From contig JAIRXI010000115.1 of assembly GCA_031268395.1 (NCBI GenBank), positions 1 through 6,318 of the forward strand: DNA of 6,318 bases, read 5' to 3'. Position numbers and translations under genes: made by a program. The notes under the pieces are model-generated. The model ran no database searches. It was not told where the DNA came from and saw only the letters and a program-made list of their open reading frames with translations. This document shows, piece after piece, positions 3,801 to 6,318 of this stretch (position 1 is its first letter; each line of letters begins with the position of its first letter). The stretch comes from Tannerella sp. (GTDB taxonomy: Bacteria > Bacteroidota > Bacteroidia > Bacteroidales > Tannerellaceae).

Positions 3801-6318
3801 TTCCGAAATGCCGTCATTGTTGAAATCGAACAGCGTCATACCGGTAGCGCCCGACTGGTCGGTGTGGTCCATGGCCCAGAACAGATCGAATGTGCCTGCG
3901 GTTTCGTTGTATTTACGCGCCCTGAAGGTTCCGCTCTGGGTAACATTGACTACTCCGTTGGCATCCAGGGTGACAATTTCGATTTTCCCGTCGCCGTCGA
4001 TATCGCCGACAAAAGGCACTCCCATAAATACATTCGTGTCATACGTCGAGGCCAGTAGGGACCCGGTAGCCGTCCCGGTATGCGGCGTCCACAGATACAG
4101 GTAATTGTTGGTCGATCCGCTATTACCTCCTTTACGCCTGACAAGCACTTCGAGATTCCCGTCATTGTTGAAATCGGCCACTACCGTTACGCCGTCATCA
4201 AAACCTCCTGGCGGAGTGACCGACGAGAGGAGGGTCAGCGATTTTGGCGTGGCCACACTGCGGTCGATATCCACGCCGTAAATTTTGTTTCCGGCTACCA
4301 GTTCCAGCTTTTCGTCGCCCAAAATATCGACGGCTGCCACTAACGAGTACTTTGCAGTTACGAGATACGATCCGCCGCTGTTCTCGCCCGCGCCGCCGTC
4401 GCATAAAGGTTTTCCGGTTGCCGCATCATAAATCTGATTGCCTGCATACACTTCCGCCCAACCGTCGCCGTTGAAGTCGGCAACGCCAATCATCCCTTCT
4501 TCCCGGAAGGAGGGGTTCGTCGCCCAGGCCGAAGTTCCGTCGGGTTTCATTGCGCACAGGCTGTTTCCCATTTGATAGAAAATCATTTGCTGGAAGGTTT
4601 CGGGCGCATCGCCTGTTTTTACTTTGGCAATGGCAATAGCTCCCGTCCCTGCGCCGCCCAGCGGATACTTGCTTGCGGACGTAAACTCAGGCCCCCAGAG
4701 GATGACCATATTTGCGCGTCCGAGACTGTCAAAATTCACAATTTCCGGGTATCCGTCATCATTCAGGTCTCCTACGACAAACTGAGTGGTGGTAGCCACA
4801 TATCCTGCCCGCTGCACCCTTTGAATCGCCCATTCCTGTTGGGGGGGAGAGATCACGCAGTTCGCATCGCCAATGATATTGTCCGGTTTGTCGAAGACGG
4901 CGATATAGACCCGCGCCGCACTGCTGTCGGCGCCGCACCTGATGTAGTAGTCCAGGCTGTCGAGGCCCCGGAAATCGGGTGCGGGCGTATACGTAAAGCG
5001 CCTGTCCGGAAGAATGGTCAGCGTCCCGTGGCGCGGACCGCTGCGGGCAACCGTGTCCATCGCCGTCAGGGTGTTTCGTCCGCACAAACCGGTCGAGTCG
5101 TTTGCAAGCGGGTCGAAGGTCGCTGTTCCGAAGGCCATCACCCGGTCGCTGAATGCCAGCAGTCCGCTGACATATCCCAAGTTGTTTGCAAGGTCACAGT
5201 CGAGGAAGGAGCCGTCGGCCGGATATTTGCTGCCGTCGTCCTGGATACGTACAGACATAGCAGGGGCAAGGGCGGACGAAGGAATCCCGAAATAGAGGTC
5301 GCCTGTCTCGCCGGGCGCGATATTCAAGCCGACCGGCTGTACGGCCACCAGCGACGCGCCCGGCAAGGCTGCTCCATACAGCGCCACGGGCAGAGAGGCA
5401 TTGGTGTTTCGCACGCCAAGATTCCGGATACGAACCCATACGTGCACCGAATCGGAGGTTATTTCTTCCAGCCACACCCTGTCGACGGCAGGGTCGGGGG
5501 AGAACTGCACTACGTTGAACTGCCCTTTCGCCATAATCGGCGCCTGTATCAGGGCGCCATTGTATGGATATTTGCCGTTAAACTCCATGTTTTTGGGGAC
5601 AAAATACCCGGGTACGGTCAAGTCTTCGTTTATCTGCAAAGATTCGTAGCTTATCCGGTTCCACACTTTGCGGGTCGGCGCCCAGGGCTGCGTAGCGCTT
5701 GAAAAAACAGCCAGATTGTATGGCGGAGTGTTTTTCCCCGCTGCACAGGATACACAGATGTTGGCGCTGCCGTCGCCGTCGGTATCGGCGATGACGGGAT
5801 ATTCCCATGCCGTACCCGAAAGACACGCGATGGCAGTTTTGTTCACTCCGGCCGTTCCGTCCACAATGCGCAGACTGTCCTCGTCCCGGTAAACCAGTTC
5901 GCTTGCTCCGTCGTTGTTAAAGTCAAAAAGCGTAATGCCCGTCCCCCCTGAACCGTCTGTGGTCAGCATTTTCCACAGTTGCGAGTGTGTGTCTGTTGAA
6001 GGATTGTATTTCAGGGCGGTCACCGCATTCACTGTCGTTATGCAGATTTCGGGGTATTTTTTGTTCGTTCCGGCATCTACGGCGCCGTCAATGTCTCCGA
6101 TAAACGGGAATCCGTGAAGCGTCGAAGCCGCACCTGCACTGTTGGTCACCGTATAGCTTTTATAGGAGCCGGCTCCACCGCCCGCCACGTCCGGTCTCCA
6201 GACATATACGACAGTGTTCGACGCGGCAACCTTGGCAATCACCACCTCCAGTTTACCGTCCATATCCAGGTCGGCCACCGCCGTAAAACCGTCACCGATG
6301 GCTGTGTTTTTGGACAGG
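645..6318 (-). CDS. Giant FG-GAP/VCBS-repeat surface protein with type IX secretion sorting domain (5' partial)
   Basis: Minus-strand reading frame of about 1,890 codons, open to the window edge and ending in TAA at 645-647. Residue numbers used in all entries count from an in-frame GTG at 6278. That GTG is not the start: 13 further codons upstream continue an FG-GAP blade (...AIGDGFTAVADLDMDGKLEVV). Order seen: end of propeller A (to about 196), CARDB-like (266-367), Ig/cadherin-like (374-463), propeller B (481-920), CARDB-like (1000-1104), Ig-like (1113-1216), Ig-like linker (1217-1300), WTG...NPANW (1306-1321), long C-terminal region (1324-1795), sorting domain (1807-1877). No catalytic motif or membrane segment is visible. 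The family knowledge is that such C-termini direct export through the Bacteroidota type IX system, with the sorting domain removed and the protein often held on the cell surface. I infer a role in adhesion or ligand binding; the ligand is unknown. The signal peptide must lie off the window. Family placement is firm, function is not. Confidence 0.95.
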   Translation of the reverse strand, partial: LSKNTAIGDGFTAVADLDMDGKLEVVIAKVAASNTVVYVWRPDVAGGGAGSYKSYTVTNSAGAASTLHGFPFIGDIDGAVDAGTNKKYPEICITTVNAVTALKYNPSTDTHSQLWKMLTTDGSGGTGITLFDFNNDGASELVYRDEDSLRIVDGTAGVNKTAIACLSGTAWEYPVIADTDGDGSANICVSCAAGKNTPPYNLAVFSSATQPWAPTRKVWNRISYESLQINEDLTVPGYFVPKNMEFNGKYPYNGALIQAPIMAKGQFNVVQFSPDPAVDRVWLEEITSDSVHVWVRIRNLGVRNTNASLPVALYGAALPGASLVAVQPVGLNIAPGETGDLYFGIPSSALAPAMSVRIQDDGSKYPADGSFLDCDLANNLGYVSGLLAFSDRVMAFGTATFDPLANDSTGLCGRNTLTAMDTVARSGPRHGTLTILPDRRFTYTPAPDFRGLDSLDYYIRCGADSSAARVYIAVFDKPDNIIGDANCVISPPQQEWAIQRVQRAGYVATTTQFVVGDLNDDGYPEIVNFDSLGRANMVILWGPEFTSASKYPLGGAGTGAIAIAKVKTGDAPETFQQMIFYQMGNSLCAMKPDGTSAWATNPSFREEGMIGVADFNGDGWAEVYAGNQIYDAATGKPLCDGGAGENSGGSYLVTAKYSLVAAVDILGDEKLELVAGNKIYGVDIDRSVATPKSLTLLSSVTPPGGFDDGVTVVADFNNDGNLEVLVRRKGGNSGSTNNYLYLWTPHTGTATGSLLASTYDTNVFMGVPFVGDIDGDGKIEIVTLDANGVVNVTQSGTFRARKYNETAGTFDLFWAMDHTDQSGATGMTLFDFNNDGISEIVYRDEQELRIINGSKKHHLTGKDTTVYTLQSFVSYSETGTEYPVVADIYGNGTSAILVTSDTEGPRNAVNPPPGTNSQGFTGAATIDIFTSNPATPWVPARKVWNQYGYNAVNINEDLTVPKRQFDLATVLPGPDGKTGTADDVRPYNAFLQQQTLLDERGLPVWLAPNAVIVSTVYDYHSDGDSLLISVTFANTGDAATHTPFHITAYRNTVAAGNILTVDNLMEQVAPGNTATAVVTVRRYSSFLPLDRIVIRLNDSGQATGYEQPECNESDNDVTDPGSKVLGLFDDVQTVQLFHYVEIDILANDNLPPAVFTPAFSLLDSITVQPLNGSLSVSGSGGSSKLHYTNAGTGSLTDQIDSFSYRFTYYHPDLQEWRTDSATAYIYILEDRSGVSACYATDHTVRLAARPSGVSFEWYTLEGQADGSGSTRLLPAMTSDASWLIRPDVPGPDARWNRAGGFPRGRFSLHVSGETPAPMRWTGLVSHDWHNPANWVELSRFGNTSFETPVSWLPSACTDVEIPSDILRYPELTDSAACRVITVRDRAMLRNPHVLDYDSARVELVLKATERDRFVMWSAPLKHMYSGDYHFRKNDLTPTWGDIQMNLFQQSNPDPGGGIARADMLTATFGEPGLSLGLGTAFNLKVISTSESRDRPWNFPQSATAYPGVQSLDRDSSHRFITDGVQLTGSPATFDLPVTGGSLTGSTKHMIQVVNPYLAYLEVSKFLEGNSGELADGYLIWDGHLEDGFAAVKYGDAGYQQGMRYVYTDPASVTPEYIPPLQSFFVAKRTPGSVVTSVKMSPEWTTTELPDLTAGYRLRSAEAAVEGVLRIRASQDSRTDYAVLHFDRNASPEYNSHEDVRALFYDETPLTVYALTALREPLAIYASGDFQSQTTGLGLRLRNTGEVTLTFSGMERFGHNIYLLDREKNRTVDLHETPEYTFTAVGSSTTSAVEINDRFVLQMQYTGVWNEPVEVRPEALTVTSQNGEIHVRSTWGIIRELQVYTLAGTLVYATATAATEYRIPVGRRGVYIVRADFGEATETKKVMVGTQ
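861..2366 (-). other. C-terminal region of the giant protein, Bacteroidales surface-protein type
   Basis: Residues 1305-1806 begin with RWTGLVSHDWHNPANW, a segment that often precedes the final part of type IX-secreted proteins. It continues with a cluster of motifs I recognise from long Bacteroidales surface proteins: WSAPLKHMYSGDYHF (1403-1417), VVNPYLAYLEVSKFLEG (1539-1555), GYLIWDG (1563-1569), YIPPLQSFFVAKR (1603-1615) and VEINDRFVLQM (1779-1789). No repeats, membrane segments or enzyme motifs stand out, and the composition fits an all-beta fold. I infer a structural stalk or folding platform between the binding modules and the sorting signal. It has no established function that I can name. 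Confidence 0.65.
2631..4838 (-). repeat. Module B of the giant protein: complete propeller, CARDB-like and Ig-like domains
   Basis: This is the second and complete copy of the module, opening with QEWAIQRVQRAGYVATTTQFVVGDLNDDG. That form is familiar at the beginning of FG-GAP propellers in Bacteroidota. Blade loops are at residues 504-509, 601-606, 651-656 (DILGDE, degenerate), 702-707, 759-764, 818-823 and 874-879 (DIYGNG, degenerate). A further blade near 548-580 lacks the acidic loop, giving about eight blade-like segments. The blades are followed by PWVPARKVWN...INEDLTVP at 923-948, a PDGKTGTADD loop (961-970), a CARDB-like domain with SVTFANTGD (1016-1024) and CNESDND (1097-1103), and an Ig-like domain with DILANDN (1130-1136), NGSLSV and a final strand AYIYILED. 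It aligns with module A at an offset of 699 residues in the propeller, growing to about 741 in the Ig-like domain, so the linkers have changed length. Confidence 0.82.
4890..6318 (-). repeat. Module A of the giant protein: end of FG-GAP propeller, CARDB-like and Ig/cadherin-like domains
   Basis: This is the first visible copy of a tandem module inside the large gene, with its N-terminal part cut by the window edge. Acidic FG-GAP loops of the D-x-D/N-x-D-G type appear at residues 3-8 (DLDMDG), 62-65 (DIDG, followed by an unusually long loop before PEICI), 119-124 (DFNNDG) and 165-170 (DTDGDG). In this family such loops usually bind calcium. The propeller is followed by PWAPTRKVWN...INEDLTVP at 198-223, then a CARDB-like segment with VRIRNLG and a CDLANNLGY end near 360-369. 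Next is an Ig/cadherin-like domain with DPLANDS (389-395), HGTLTI (417-422), FTYTPAPDFRGLDSL (428-442) and a final strand ARVYIAVFD. This last pattern is the one common in bacterial cadherin-like and Big_17-type domains. Exact domain borders are estimates. Confidence 0.8.

Noticed and set aside
3183..4058. Plus-strand open frame of 291 codons
   Set aside because: It is antisense to propeller B and the CARDB-like domain of the large gene, and shows no domain pattern or supporting ribosome site.
4572..5702. Plus-strand open frame of 376 codons antisense to the giant gene
   Set aside because: It lies wholly opposite a frame with clear domain homology. Its translation is rich in Arg, Gly and Val with no recognisable domain, as expected for the shadow of a GC-rich gene.
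6276..6278. GTG as the start of the large gene
   Set aside because: The frame stays open upstream to the window edge and encodes the first half of an FG-GAP blade. There is no signal peptide after the GTG.
645..6318. An enzyme or toxin function for the giant protein
   Set aside because: I looked for catalytic motifs such as peptidase, glycosidase or nuclease signatures and for a polymorphic-toxin tip. Only beta-propeller, beta-sandwich and sorting elements are visible.

Overview
The window is dominated by one very large leftward (minus-strand) gene that runs from its stop codon at 645-647 through the right edge at 6318. Its start lies outside the window. It encodes a modular surface or secreted protein: FG-GAP/VCBS beta-propeller repeats, CARDB-like and Ig/cadherin-like beta-sandwich domains, a long Bacteroidales-type C-terminal region, and a C-terminal type IX secretion (Por) sorting domain. 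The sorting domain, together with the WTG...W-NP-NW and GDYHF / NPYLAYL / PPLQSFFV signatures, points to a member of the Bacteroidota, most likely Bacteroidales. The coding DNA is GC-rich by eye. I do not assign a genus.

Layout from right to left, in the direction of translation: module A (6318 to about 4890; the end of a propeller, a PW.P.RKVWN...INEDLTVP motif, a CARDB-like domain and an HGTL-type Ig-like domain); module B (about 4838 to 2631; a complete copy of the same order with an eight-segment propeller); an Ig-like linker; a WTG...NPANW segment followed by a long C-terminal region (about 2366 to 861); and the type A sorting domain (860 to the stop). Modules A and B are an old, diverged tandem duplication with a period of roughly 700-740 residues. 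More copies may lie upstream of the window.

The left 644 bases hold no convincing gene but are full of structure. There are three REP-like GC-rich palindromes at 143-173, 214-244 and 308-337. Two of them share a perfect 20-bp inverted match (139-158 / 318-337). A compact hairpin at 178-197 is followed by a short T run on the minus strand. A long palindrome at 351-423 is built of 9-bp repeats, and perfect tandem duplications of 8 and 11 bases lie at 431-446 and 495-516. A Bacteroidota-type -7 box facing left at 23-30 suggests that another minus-strand gene starts just beyond the left edge.

I found no CRISPR array, tRNA, rRNA, transposase or defence gene. The large gene looks like an accessory surface protein. 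The intergenic palindrome cluster is the least explained part of the window.
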